DNA of 64,000 nt from Lactarius indigo (GCA_025766275.1 JAFKAC010000023.1:496001-560000); one strand, 5' to 3'; numbered from the stretch's first letter, positions 46,700 to 58,645 are shown. Made by a program: numbers and translations. Notes: a model not told the origin generated them from the letters alone.

Positions 46700-47720
46700 A
46701 TGAGGATGAAAGGTAGAAAGAAGGTGATTATCGGAGATTTCCTTTCAACACTCGAATGTATAGATGCAACAGTCTAAAAATACTAGGGTCAAAGGGTTCA
46801 AGTTGGGCAAGGCACGCACGATAGGTAATAGGGATAAACACAAGGACAGACACGTGTCGTATAATGACCGTCGGGATTTGATACTTGATTTTGATATTGG
46901 GAGAATGTTGCACTTGGGGAAATTGTACGAGTACTGTACTGCGGCACCATAAGATGCAGCAGGACCGTCCGCAAAGTCTAGAGGAACGAATCACCGTATG
47001 ATACGGATTTAATCGCCGAATCCACAACCCCACACAATTCCACGACACCAGTCCACAATAGTGTCGGGCCACAATGCGGGACCGGACCGGACTGCCGCCT
47101 TTGTGGCCTTTGTGGTTCGGCTCTCTTTCAACGCGGCCACAGTCGTACGCATAGCTGTCCGATACAGCTTCGCGCTTGGACCATCTAGGGAACCTGTTCA
47201 TTTCGTGCCTGTGATATACTGAGTCTGAGATCTCACCTCAGACTTGGGCGCCCTTCACTGCTCCACAAAAGAACAATACCAATCGGCGGCGAGCTTTGCC
47301 CTTTCGTCTTTCGTGCCAGTGGCCCAACCAAATAGATGTGGATATGCGCGCTTAGACGTTTTCCTGGCCTTCCTCACTGCTTCTACCTTTCTCGTGGTTC
47401 TGCCTCTCTCTACATTCCGTCTTCGTGGTCTTTCACTAATGAATTGCTCTTTGATCCGTGTTTTCGAACCCTGACTTTGGGCGTCTGCACAGGGTGTGGC
47501 CTGCCAACATGTTGCTTCGCCTACACCGTCCTGCATTTCCTTTCACTCCGGCTCCAATGCTTCGGTCGACTTTACCGTAATGGACTGTCCAAGCTCTGGA
47601 TAGATAAGAAGAGGTCCTCTTTGCGTTGTTTTCGATATCCAACTCAATAACCTACTCGCAGTCGACTCTCTTCTCGTACACATCTCTTCTCACATCATCG
47701 TCTCCATCTACATCTCCACC
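46700..47720. other. Intergenic region and promoter of the first tandem paralogue
   Basis: No gene was recognised. The part from about 47200 to 47720 shares phrases with the regions upstream of the second and third paralogues (AATCGGCG(A/G)(C/T)GAG near 47281, and TCCATCTACATCTCCACC before the ATG). A minus-strand open frame here looks like chance. Confidence 0.5.
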
Positions 47721-48260
47721 ATGTCTCGTTCCACCTGCCACATCGGTGTCGCATTCTACACCCACCCGTCCTTCCCCACCCAGTGGGCCCTCGTTCTCTC
47801 CGAAAGTCCTGTTTTCGACGGTCCCGTTTGGTGTAGCACCGCCGTCGAGACCGTGAACGGCTGGGGCGCATCGTGGACGCCATGCGACTGGTCTCCTGCC
47901 CGCTTCAATCCTATGGCGCTCTTCTCGGGCGTCGTCTATGTCACGCAAGCCGCCATGCCGACGAACCACTTGCAGGCCCTGATTTCCAGGTCCAACGTCG
48001 CGTCGGAGCTCGACCGCTTCCACGTTCAGGGAAGCGGCGACGTTCCGTTCGGCACCGACAAATATGTCGTCCTCGCCCTCCTCCGTCTCTGCGAGGGACG
48101 CCATATCAGGCTCCCCAAGCTCAACCCTAGTGACCTCTCTAATTACATTCGTGGACGCGTTCCAGATCTTCAGCATGCGCAGCGTACCCAAGGGGGTAAC
48201 GTGTACCCTGTCGTCTCGCTTGAGAACGGCAACGTCTCATTTGGTCGTTCGAGCCGCTGA
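47721..48260 (+). CDS. Tandem family member 1, unknown function
   Basis: An intronless gene of 179 residues: MSRSTCHIGVAFYTHPSFPT then QWALVLSESPVFDGPVWCST, VETVNGWGASW, DWSPARFNPMALFSGVVYVT, GTDKYVVLALLRLCEGRHIR and SLENGNVSFGRSSR at the end. It has no signal peptide or membrane segment. About half its residues are shared with the copy at 53068-53607. I do not recognise the family. The TATA region differs from copy 3: GATAGATAAGAAG stands where copy 3 has CATATAAAGATAAGAAG. Confidence 0.75.
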   Translation: MSRSTCHIGVAFYTHPSFPTQWALVLSESPVFDGPVWCSTAVETVNGWGASWTPCDWSPARFNPMALFSGVVYVTQAAMPTNHLQALISRSNVASELDRFHVQGSGDVPFGTDKYVVLALLRLCEGRHIRLPKLNPSDLSNYIRGRVPDLQHAQRTQGGNVYPVVSLENGNVSFGRSSR

Positions 48261-50782
48261 ACAGTCTCGTATGTTCTTCACATCTTTCCCCCTTTACCAA
48301 CGTCAACTCACACTTCCTTCACAAGTCTCATTCGGCGGCTTCTCGATGGATTGATTTTATCTTGATCGTACTTTACAGTAACTACTAATAGTCAGAAGGG
48401 AGAGTCAGGTCGATGTCTTCAATTATATATTCTTTTAATCATGCGCTCTTGGTGGATTGTGACCAGGATACGTCTAGATTGCGGTATTCTATCGGCACCG
48501 CTGACCTATTCTGCGGGTGTTCATCACGGCCCCCTCTCTGGCGCCGTTATGAGCTTGATCTAATGAGTCCGATGTTCTGTGATATCAGTCGCCGTTTGTG
48601 GCCCTTACAGTAACAGAGGTCATTCAGTGCCGACCAGAGGACCTTCAATGTGAAATGTACTATCGTGGAGAGCCTGGTTGTCGCCAACTTGGTCGCCAAT
48701 CACTAAACTGTTCTTGGGTTTGGGCTTGAGCGCTTGAGTAAGGAGGTGCGCCAGAGCAATGAATATGTGGCCTAGTTCAAGAATTGCGGTCGCTGCTACC
48801 CGGAAGTGAATGTATTCAGCACGTTACAAGTGCTAACTAAACCTTGGTTGTGGATCCCTCGTCGATTATCATGACATTCAGTTCAGGTTGTGACCAGAGA
48901 GCATCAGGACTCAGCATGCATCTCGTTTACCCATCATCGGCTGACGCGTAGTACCCCGATCACTGAACTCCATTAGGTTCTGTCTTTATGGCATCGTGGC
49001 TAGCCTCCCCATGCTTATCTCTTGGCTTAAATTCATTTGCGGGGCTTCCTTCAGTTGCTCGGCGTTGAGAATTCACTGCTCACTAATTTCTCTAAGATTT
49101 TCCGGTGTTTCTGAGAGAGATATTCTGCCAGTGTTTTTCCCTGCGGAGAATCATTCGAATTCTTAGGTCTTGGGTCCCATTCGCATTGTTGCACACAAAA
49201 GTTCTTATCACCCGGATGGCACGCATTGCGCCGCATTGGGCATAGACACGTGACTGTGTGACCGCCACGTTCTACGCTTCCTTTCGTTTCGATCATTGCC
49301 CTCATCTCTAAACCCACCAAAGAAGGCAACTTTGAGGCAACGCGATATTTGAGTTCTCCCCTTTTCTGACCTATCCATTATGACCTCTCTAAATCCTAGA
49401 TACTATAAAGAAAGGTCAAAGGAACGCAAATAGTCGTCATATACTGCAGCTTGCCACATCAAGTGCCACATGGGGTCGCGACTTGTGTACCCCAGGATAC
49501 ACAGCAACGGATTCAAATATATGTGTTCGATATGAAGGTTAATCAAACTCAGCCATCTAGAGGTATTGATCGTTGTGTCTGGGTTTGGATGTCAGGAAGT
49601 CCAGTTCGATGTCCACTTGTACCGAAAATTACGCCTGCGACGAAGAGCAAGTTCAACTATGCCGACAACCTGATAAATGGGTCCGTTTATATTGGACGAG
49701 ACAGCTCAGGCACGGTGGGTAGAAGAAATGAACAACCTTCTTGTTACTTTGTATATCGTAACATCTATAGAAAGTGTTGATTTTGCGTAACTTGAAGACA
49801 CGGGTACTAGTAATTGTGCGATTCAAGTTCAGTTAGCCGAGGCCATAATGACCACAGCGTGCGAGATACTATCCACATTTGACCATCTACTACAGTGCGA
49901 ACAGGTCATGGCTGTTGGCCTGGCCACCATACAGTAGTGAATTGGAACTGACTAACCGCAGTGAAGTCTAGATCTGGGTGCCACAGGCGTGACCTTTTCG
50001 CGCTGTTCCCACACACTAGACGGGCCGTCAAATTAAATCTCCGCCTTGGAACGTGTTTTCCAATCTTGGTCTCTGCGTCCTCTCAAGATGATTTCAAAGA
50101 TCTGAACGCCAACTTTTTGTTCCAAGTTTTGTTATCTTGCTTACTCTAACAAGATAATGTGATTCTAGCCAATCTATTCGATCTCATTTAGTAGCTGATA
50201 AGGCAGGTGACATGAATGGACTTGTGAAAGACTTGTGAACAGCGCCTTCCCAATACTCTCCTGGGTCGGTCCTGGCAGCGCGTCTTGATGGGGGTAATGG
50301 ACCATAAGGTTGGAAATGTTAGGCCAGCGAAAGCCCGTTTTCCGATGTAGCTTCACACCTGAACCACCTGATTCACCGGTTCATCTCGTACCTTGCTCGT
50401 ACCTGTATTCTTCTCCTGGGTATGAGCGCTGAACTCTCATCTCAGCTGCCCGACCTTTTGCTACTCCGAACAACTTTCAATCGGCGATGAGCCTCCGTTT
50501 TTGTGGCACTGAAACTACAGACGACTGATGCGTGCATGCTCAGACCTAGTTTCGACGGTCCTAATTGGTCGCCTTACTCCCCACTTGCAGCCTTTCGTGG
50601 CCATACAGCCAACGAAACTATCTCCGACCTGCCTTTTCGAGCCCTTGTGTCTGTAGACTACGGTGTCTACGCAGCCTGGTCATCGCCAACGCCTTTCTTC
50701 GCCCACGCCATCCTACTATGCCTTTTCCCACGGAAGCAAACGGACCCACAGTGACACCGACTTCGTAGCGCTGGGCCCCAGG
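48261..50782. other. Intergenic region between paralogues 1 and 2
   Basis: No gene was recognised with confidence. A 92-residue minus-strand frame at 49051-49329 and a plus-strand frame at 49451-49780 show no recognisable domain. The right end (about 50420-50480) resembles the upstream region of copy 1. Confidence 0.4.
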
Positions 50783-50793
50783 TATATAAAAAG
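50783..50793 (+). promoter_or_regulatory. TATA box of paralogue 2
   Basis: TATATAAAAAG lies about 100 bp before the ATG at 50885, in the same relative position as the TATA element of copy 3. Confidence 0.6.
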
Positions 50794-50884
50794 GCTCGAT
50801 TGCCGCCTGTCTTCCAGCGCAGAAACGCAGCCAGAGTCAACACTCTCCTCTTACTAACTCATTATCACTATCTACATCTCCAAC

Positions 50885-51412
50885 ATGTCTCAATTCACCT
50901 GCCACAACGGTTTTACAAGCTACAATCGCCCTTCCTTCCCCACCCACCAGATCCTCTTTCCCACTGCAACCCCTGTCTTCCAAGGTCCCGGATGGTGTCA
51001 CACCACCATCGAAACCGCGAATGACCAGGGCACGTTTTGGGTGCGTTCAACGAGTGTCCAGCAAACTTCAACCCTATGGCGCTCTTCTCGTGTGCCAAAC
51101 ACATCGTTCAGGCCGGTACACACATGGCCGACGTTACAGCCTTCATGGCCAGGTCGAACACCGACTCGGAGCGAGGCTGTTCATAGGTGTCCACCCACGA
51201 CGACATCCAGTGGGGCGCGGATAAATGGGTCGTTCTCGTGCCCTTGCGCCTCCAGGAGGGGGGTTTCCATAGGCTCCCCAGCTCGGGGAGGAGCCTGGCC
51301 GACTTCATTCGGGGGCGCCACTCTGATCTGCAGCACGCGCGGCGCACCTCAGGGGGTGACAGTGATCTCCCATCAGAATGGCAATGGCTCATTTGGCCGT
51401 CCAATGCACTGA
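50885..51412 (+). pseudogene. Tandem family member 2, frame-scrambled
   Basis: A 175-residue frame is open from ATG to stop. Its start (MSQFTCHNGFTSYNRPSFPT, GPGWCHTTIETAND) and end (HQNGNGSFGRPMH) match copies 1 and 3, but the roughly 100 codons between about 51040 and 51355 match them only in another frame (ANFNPMALFS, GADKWVVLVPLRLQEGGFHR, LADFIRGRHSDLQHARR). That alternative frame has a TAG near 51184-51186. Two compensating indels therefore leave an open but altered protein. A pseudogene is likeliest; a new protein cannot be excluded. Confidence 0.6.
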
Positions 51413-52935
51413 CAGATTTTGTATGCTCTCGCGCTGTCATGTTCTATCAACATCGTCAACTCACGCTTCTATGCAGATTTCGTCTTCTCCTCAATACTGG
51501 TCTGTGTACGTTTGTTTGAACTGTATTTTACAACAACAACTCTCATGATTTGTAGGGTGTAATATTGTGTAGTTGGATCTAGAAATTTTCTAATGTGATG
51601 CCTTCTGTATACGCAGTACGGTATAGAGGGCGTTTTTCGTTTGACATCTGACATCGTCCCAGCGACCCTTCACATGGGCTCGGTAAGACGAAGGAGGACA
51701 TCACAGCCTGAAGTTATACAGCTACAAAGCATATCATGCCGCGCAATGTGCCCTACACCCGGGGGGGGGGGGGGGGGGGGCTCAAAGGAAATGTGATTTA
51801 TCTTTCGAATCTATCAACGTGCCTTTGAGGTATAGAACTCTACTCAGCACGCTTCCTTTCGCCAATTTCCAATTCCACCGCTCTCAGTAGACCCTCGAAA
51901 AACTTGGAGCAATGCTGGCCCCGAGCGCTTTAACCTGAGACGTGACAACGACTGGGGTGAAAGAAGATGTAGGACAGTGTAGGAGAAGCGAAACGTGGAC
52001 AACTGACGATCCGTGAAGATGCACTAATATGTGGAGCCAACCAAGGCTCGATCCACAAGTAGTTCGTTAACTAGGAGGTTACAAAACGTGGGGGGGAGAC
52101 TCGGAGCTGAGAGAATGCATTGGCAGCGTCCGATGGCTTTAAGCAATGAGGCCGTGTGATGTTCCGTACGCTTAATCAGGACCAATTGTCAATATAAAAA
52201 GCCTCCATAGAATGGTGTCAAATACATGGCTGTTTTACATGAACACTGGAAGGTCGGACTGAGGGTGCCACATCACGAGAACGTGGGGATTAATACTGGG
52301 TTGATACGTTGACGACCTGATGAACCAGCCCCGGGCCGAGCTTACCGTAAACGTCCCGATTACGCCAGCATTCCCACACGATAAATCTCTTGCAACGGCC
52401 ACCGTGATTGCCAGGACACATCTTACTTAGAAGGTTAGTTTGCAGAACAGTGCCAGAATCAAAGAGAAAAGACTATATACTCGCTCAACAGCCACCATAG
52501 AACACGCTTGTCTATCTGATGCAGCTCCACACTTGAATAAGTTGAATTGCTGGCGGCATTTCTTCGTCTAGTTCCTGTATTCTGCAACTTGTCTGTACTA
52601 GGCTACACGCACCTTGGGAGGACCTCTTACTCTAAATCGATCTGACTCGAGCTTCAATGCTGTCCCGCCTCCTGTGGCGTAATGATAATGATCCGACAAT
52701 GTCGGTGTGGACGTGCTTTGACCTCTCTGTGCCGTAGGCACTACCACCTTGTACGCCTCTTCACAATTTTTTGTGGTAACTCACCAAATAGAGTGCTCTA
52801 TGGCTCCATTTTGAAGCCCCAAGTAGCTATTGACTTTGGGAATCAGCATAGGCTGCTCGTCGCCACGCGCTGCTCCCTGTATGCCATCCTACGCGCCCTT
52901 CAACTGCGGGTCCTGGGTCCTAGCGCAGGACAGGA
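51413..52935. other. Intergenic region between paralogues 2 and 3
   Basis: No gene was recognised. It contains the G20 run at 51761-51780. The last ~300 bp form the upstream region of copy 3. Confidence 0.4.
51761..51780 (+). repeat. G20 homopolymer
   Basis: Twenty consecutive G residues preceded by CCC. Such a run can form G-quadruplex DNA and is also a common site of assembly error. Confidence 0.9.
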
Positions 52936-52943
52936 CATATAAA
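52936..52943 (+). promoter_or_regulatory. TATA box of paralogue 3
   Basis: CATATAAA about 130 bp before the ATG at 53068, followed by GATAAGAAGGG, which is shared with copy 1. Confidence 0.6.
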
Positions 52944-53067
52944 GATAAGAAGGGCCCTTCTCTGCGTATTTTCTATATCCAGCTCAACAACACACTCACA
53001 CTCAATTCTCCATCGTACTCATCTCTTGATCTCTTGTTACTCGATCTTCTCCATCTACATCTATACC

Positions 53068-53607
53068 ATGTCTCAACCCACTTGTTACATCGGCGTCGCG
53101 TTCTACAATCACGCCTCCTTTCCTACCCAATGGGCACTGATCCTCTCAGAACATCCGCACTTCGAAGGTCCCGGATGGGGCAGCACAGCCGCAGAAACCG
53201 TGAACGGCGTTGGCGTATCTTCGTTGGCATTCCAGAGCTCTCCGTCCAGCTTCAACCCTGTAGGACTCTTCTTGGGCATTGTCTACGTTGCGCAGGTCCG
53301 TATGTCGATTCAAAACCTGAGGACCTTGATCTCCAGTTCCAACCGAGCCTCGGCGGAAGACCGCACCCAGGTGCAGGGCGCGGACGACATCCCTTGGGCC
53401 ACTGACAAATATGTTGTTCTTGCGCTTCTGCGGCTTTATGAGGGAGGCTATCTCAGGCTTCCCAGGTTGGGGAGGGCCAGCCTGGCTCACTTCATTGGGG
53501 GTCGTATCTGTGATCTACTTCGCGCGCGGTGCACCCCAGGGAGTGCCGTGTACCCTATCGTCTCCCTGGACAGCGGCGATCTCTCGTATGGTCACTCATG
53601 GCGCTAA
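53068..53607 (+). CDS. Tandem family member 3, unknown function
   Basis: An intronless 179-residue protein: MSQPTCYIGVAFYNHASFPT then QWALILSEHPHFEGPGWGST, ETVNGVGVS, SSFNPVGLFLGIVYVAQ, ATDKYVVLALLRLYEGGYLR and PIVSLDSGDLSYGHSWR. Length and spacing equal copy 1. It has a clear TATA box and pyrimidine-rich leader ending CCATCTACATCTATACC. A soluble protein is expected; the function is unknown. Confidence 0.75.
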   Translation: MSQPTCYIGVAFYNHASFPTQWALILSEHPHFEGPGWGSTAAETVNGVGVSSLAFQSSPSSFNPVGLFLGIVYVAQVRMSIQNLRTLISSSNRASAEDRTQVQGADDIPWATDKYVVLALLRLYEGGYLRLPRLGRASLAHFIGGRICDLLRARCTPGSAVYPIVSLDSGDLSYGHSWR

Positions 53608-54939
53608 CTGGTCTCATGTGTTCTCGTTGTCGGTATCAACCCACAACCTGATCCACGGATTTCGCCCCACTGCCCGATCTTGATCTTTGCATGATTCTAT
53701 CTTAATTATACTTTACATCAACCACTAATGTACTTCACGGGAGTCCTTTAATGCTATGTTCTTTCTAATGTTGTGCTTTCTGCGAATTGAACCTCAACAC
53801 ATCTGCGGTACAGTATATCGGGGTCGCAAACTCACTATCTGGCCGGTGCTTATCACTTATCCCTCTTTGACACTCTTACATCCCTTATGTTTATACTCCC
53901 AGGCCTGACTCACTATGGTGACTTAACTTTTCTTTCCTGGGCGTGTTCTAACATAGCTATTTTTAGATGACTTAGCGTGCGCGTAGAGCCAGTAGTAAGA
54001 AGGAAAGGACAGATCCTGATTCAGTGCTACTAGTACACACACTGACAAAGAACGGAACGGAACGGTAGCTCGGCTTAATGACTAAGGGTCTAGGAGGAGG
54101 AAACAGGCAAAGAAAGACTCAAGAAAGGCTGGGACGTGGGAGAAATGACTTGAGAATGCACACGAAGGCTTATGAGGCCAAGCAAAGAGTATTCACATAC
54201 GTTTGAAGGGGGTTAGTAACAGAGTGGAGCTAAAAAGGGAAGGAAACAAAACTCAAGTGATGAGTCGCAAATTTATCAAGGAATGCAGTGATGCAGAGAG
54301 GAAAGGAGATGTGTCGAATGTTGGAGTGTTCAGCCACACACGACGCACCAGCGTCGGACAGTCTCGGGCCGGCTGGACCGGCAACACATGAACGTGTTAG
54401 GTCGGGCTCAGTTGCTCGACCGCGGACTCAAAATCTACTCTATAAAAATAATTTTCCCTTACACAAATACTTCGCAGCTCACGTAGTACAACCTCAGCCT
54501 TTTCTCCCAAACGGCTGAGGTTAGTAGTTTACTCTATTCCGTCTTATGGTATTTTTACTTACTGTGTACTTAGTCGCGCATTCTCGCGCTCCTACAGGTA
54601 GTTACACAATATTACTAGCCTTTTCTCCCAAACGGCTGAGTCGCGCATTCTCGCGCTCCTACATGGAAGAAGGGACTCCGGAGCAGGATCGCAGTGCTGT
54701 CGCGGTGAGTACCGTAGCAAGAGTGAGTGTGTTTCCCCGGGCCGGAGCGATCTCCTGGGTTGGCGGGCCTCTTTCACACCGTTCGTCCTTCCGCAAACAA
54801 GGTCACGGTAGCATCAGTAGACCGTATTTAGACCGTCCACGTGCATACACCAACTCGCATCGCGTGCGTTCTTCAGATCTTCGTCCCCAGGATCTCCACC
54901 AGGATTACGATCCAAATTAAGAGACAAATCTAGTTGGCA
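53608..54939. other. Intergenic region and promoter of the methyltransferase gene
   Basis: No gene was recognised. It includes the paired repeats at 54492-54663. Confidence 0.4.
54492..54663. repeat. Hairpin and two interleaved direct repeats
   Basis: CCTCAGCC (54492-54499) pairs with GGCTGAGG (54513-54520). The hairpin core of 22 bp at 54498-54519 recurs at 54619-54640, and a 24-bp segment starting GTCGCGCATTCTCGCG recurs at 54573-54596 and 54640-54663. In the second location the two units are fused. Confidence 0.75.
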
Positions 54940-56130
54940 ATGACCTCGGACGGAGGCTCGACTGCGAGTGTGGACGCTCTCCCTCCAGGACCGATCACCC
55001 TCCCACAGAGTGCGACCCTGGTTTCCGACCCCGACGATGAGATCTTTCTCCTCTACACGCGGCTGGCGGCACTCAAACCCGCCGACAGCTCCGACACAGG
55101 GCACTTCCACGGTCTCGGGTCAGAGAATTCGAACCAAGATGTGCTTCTCGTCCGCATCGAGCTGAAACCTCCCACCGGATGTGAGCCCCGGCAGAATTCA
55201 GAGACAGGGAACCAGAGGAGGAAACGTAGAAAGGAAGGTGGCGTACAAAAGGCCAAGGATGAGCGCAGAGGGCGCGATCCTGTCGTGCTTGAGTACGTTC
55301 TCCTTCAGGACAAAACCGCTTTGAGGAGCCGGAGCGGCGATACAGGGAGCGTTTTGTGGAAAACAAGGTGCGTTCCACTCTCCTTGTTACACTCCTCAAG
55401 CTATCATGCGTGTGTTTCATGCGTGTTATTTAAAATGCTTGATACTGGTGCACGCCTTACCCAGAGAGCCTTCATCTGTGACTCACTTCGACGAGCGTGG
55501 CGCCGCTGCGCTTGATTTTTCAGTGTCGAGTTTCTGTCTTTTGTGTTGCAGCAGCGACAATTCCCAGAGAGACGCCGTTGTCTGTTCGACTATGAGAAAG
55601 CTCAGCCAGGCGCACGTTCTCGAACTCGGGTGCGTTCTGCGGGTAACCATGGGTGCCGCTGATCTTTGATTTCCATCGGCAATGGGTAGAGCAGGAACGG
55701 GACTTCTCGCACTCGCACTAAGCCCCTTCGTGCGCAAATACACCGCAACGGATATCCCTGCGCTCGTCCCGCTCCTGCGCAAGAACGTCGTCTCTGCCCC
55801 CGTCTCCGCCTCCGTTACCGTGACAGCTCTCGACTGGACTCTCCCCGCGCCGCGCCAAATCGACGTGCGCGGCACTGATGCGCCAGACTGTGCTGCTTGT
55901 TGTGGACTGTGTCTACCACCCGGCGCTAATACGTCCCTCTACTCACGACGCTGACTGCTCTCGCAACTCCGCAACGCACGGCTGCCGTGGTCGTGGCCGA
56001 GCTGCGCGCCGAAGATGTTCTGCGGGAATTCTTGCAGGAGTGGATCGCGCTGCGGTGGCGGGTATGGAGCGTTGGTGAGGACTTGTTGGGTGCGCGCTGG
56101 GGGATGTGGGTCGGCTGGCGCGAGACGTGA
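54940..56130 (+). CDS. Rkm5-type protein-lysine methyltransferase with three single-base insertions
   Basis: The first ATG is at 54940. The N-terminal part ends VLLQDKTALRSRSGDTGSVL, followed by an intron and VEFLSFVLQQRQFPE, KLSQAHVLELG, an intron, and AGTGLLALALSPFVRKYTAT, completing the SAM-binding LELGAGTG loop. Then DIPALVPLLRKN, VTALDW, LLVVDCVYHPAL and the C-terminus AAVVVAELRAEDVLREFLQE to GMWVGWRET. This is the METTL21/Rkm5 class; yeast Rkm5 methylates ribosomal protein uL1. One extra base each at about 55597-55599, 55887-55890 and 55933-55940 breaks the frame, while both introns remain canonical. Confidence 0.75.
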
Positions 56131-57422
56131 GGCTGTCGTTCTTGAACCAAGAGGCGATAGCCCATGCGGTAGAAACGAGCCGTGCGTGCTTGGTTCTATT
56201 TGTTGGAAGAGTGTACGCCTAACCTAAGACTCTCGTAGGTCTCTTTACAATGCTGTGAGCAAAAGTATAGACCGTGAAAGTTGTGGGGGAAGGTAAACCA
56301 ATCTCATTCAAAAAAAAAAAAAAAGGTAAACCAATGCGATGTTTACTGGGAGGGAGCCCTGTGACTTTGCCGGGGGAGAACGACACCCACAACACCGATA
56401 TACGCGCTTTGGACAATATCTATGTAGACGAAGTAAGTTACAGTGGTACACTGTGGGCATCAAGTTGCCAGTGATCGGATCTACATAGAGCTTCACTGAA
56501 CACGCTCACGTGAGTCCCAGCTGACGCGCAGACGGTTTCATGCCTGTGTCCGAGTCCCCACCCATTCGCTTGTCTAAGAAATTACTTATGAACTTTCTTT
56601 CAGAGTTATGCAACCTATCGTCTTCCTACATGCTCACTATCTATTTAGTGTCTGTGACGTATCAAAGGAGAGGAGAAAACACCTTATGGGAGTGTGCTTC
56701 AACCCGGCAACTACCTATGAACTCGAACTGAAACTGCGAATGAACCTGAGAACCAATCGTCATAAGCGCAGCCTTGAGCTTTAGCTTTTTCTACAGACGT
56801 ACCCGGCAAGCAGCACGGGCAATGTCGAGATATCCGACTTCCTGTTTCTCTGCCTCAAGGTCTGCCTCGACCTGGAACCCCTCACCGCACAAGGGCATCC
56901 CTCCAAGTCGGCAGGTAGGATGCAGTAGCCCCACACCTATGGTTTTGAAAACAAAACTATGAATTGGGGCCTAGTATCCTCGAGTGCGGAGGCAATACGC
57001 GTCGTCCGGCCCGGTTTGCGACGTGCCTTGTGCGTGCCGCTATGAGTGACTGAGGCCCGAGTGTGGTACCCGGGCCCAATGTCCGCTGTCAGCCTCCTTG
57101 TGCTTAGATTTCGGTTATCTATTGTTGGAACTCTTGTGGGTTCTCTAGGGTCTACCAGTGTTCTGTTGTCCTCTGCACTGTTATTCGCAAGTCTCAGGAC
57201 GCGAAGCTAGTTGTTACGACGCTTTGCACAACACCTCGGATCTCACAAGCGCTTTCTGCCTTCTTGCTATGTTGTCCCCACTCCGTTTGCCTTCCCTCTC
57301 TACCCTGGCTACCCCACCTTCGACCCCCACCCCTACTCAGTTGTCCCGCCCGCCCGCTTCATCATATTTCCGATCAATGCCTCAGCGCACGAGTATACGA
57401 CAAATTACCCGCACTGTGACAT
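56131..57422. other. Intergenic region
   Basis: No gene was recognised. It holds an A-run near 56310-56325 inside a short imperfect direct repeat (GGTAAACCAAT). Confidence 0.4.
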
Positions 57423-58645
57423 ATGCTTCCATTGCTCGTCTCTCGTCCGATATTACGTCTGCGACCCTGGCGCATGCTTTCGCCAACGCCTCCGCGCGGA
57501 AACACAAAGGAGAACGCGACAGTCTGGAGTCCTGCGGTTGCGATGCCTATCACGCCGCGCAAGGGGTCGCCTGGTCCACTTTGGGTTACTCTCTCCAAGG
57601 CGCGACGCACGCCAGATACCCCCCGCAAAGGTCAACAGCACGCAACCTTTGCTTACGGCCTTCCGTCTCCTGTCTCCCCACTTACTCGTCGGATCCGCCC
57701 TTCTTCCGTGCGCATCTCTCGACTTCCTATCCCACCGTTTACGGTCTCTACGCCACCACGTCGCGCTAACCCCGCAAGTCGTGCGAGTGGAGATCGTATG
57801 GTCACTCCTAGCTCCGAGTGCTACCCAACCACGCCTACGTCTAGTCGCGGAGTTCCGTACCCATGGTCTAGTCCTCGCAGCCCCCTCTCTAGGAAATCAT
57901 CTAGCACTGAGTTCGACATTGCCAAGAACCAGTGTAATGGAGAGGGACCTCTTCTCTCAGCTTTCCGTAGTGTTAGGCTTCTCTCTATCTCCTTCGTGCT
58001 CGTTCTCTGGCATCGACGACGGATTAGAATCTCCGTTGAGCTCGACTGTGCTGCAGCTATACGTTCGCCGGATGTGACGTCCCAGCTTTATTCTCGACAA
58101 CCTCTCCACTTGCCTAAGATGGTCCAGCAAGCAAGGCAAGAGCAAAGCATCAGGAAGGGGAAGCTCAGGCCAACCGACCGTGGGCGTACAACCTGTGAGC
58201 GACGTAACTTCTCTGCGTGTTGCGCAGACCACCAGAGCGCCAGTGCTAGAGCCGCAAGTTGCTCAGGTAGAAGCAATGGCCAGAGGTTCTTCCGAGGTCT
58301 ATAGGGACCCGGGGTTTGCAAAGCATAGGCGCCCATCCCAGTAGTGACGGACACGGGGATGCCGCACGTTCCAGTGAATCCGCTTCGAGTAATACCCTGG
58401 TACGCGCACGTCCGACACGGCAACCCAACGAACGCATGGCTCGACCGCAGAGCACGCCGCCAGTATCTCTACGGCTCCCCGCTGACAGTATATCTGTTCC
58501 AACTGGCATAGGCCAGAAATTTATGCCCCTGATGAGAACCAGATCGGTCCTGTCGCGCATTACGGGAAAGGCCAAGGTCGCCTCTACCCCTGACTATGAG
58601 CCTTGGCAGTTCAAGGTGGCGCTACTGGTGAAGATAGTCTGGTGA
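57423..58645 (+). CDS. Unrecognised Ser/Pro/Arg-rich locus, gene model unresolved
   Basis: All three forward frames are open over much of 57211-58300. The frame with MPITPRKGSPGPLWVTLSKA, RRTPDTPRKGQ and YPWSSPRSPLSRKSSSTEFD has the look of a disordered basic phospho-site-rich protein; a later part (STPPVSLRLPADSISVPTGI) is in another frame and needs an intron or a frame error. I recognise no domain. It may be one multi-exon gene with frame breaks or spurious coding in low-complexity DNA. Confidence 0.3.

Noticed and set aside
46728..47201. 157-residue minus-strand open frame
   Set aside because: No domain, no splice or promoter context, unusual composition; it lies in an intergenic region and looks like chance.
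49051..49329. 92-residue minus-strand frame with several Cys
   Set aside because: It shows no recognisable motif and no neighbouring exons; not supported enough to call a gene.
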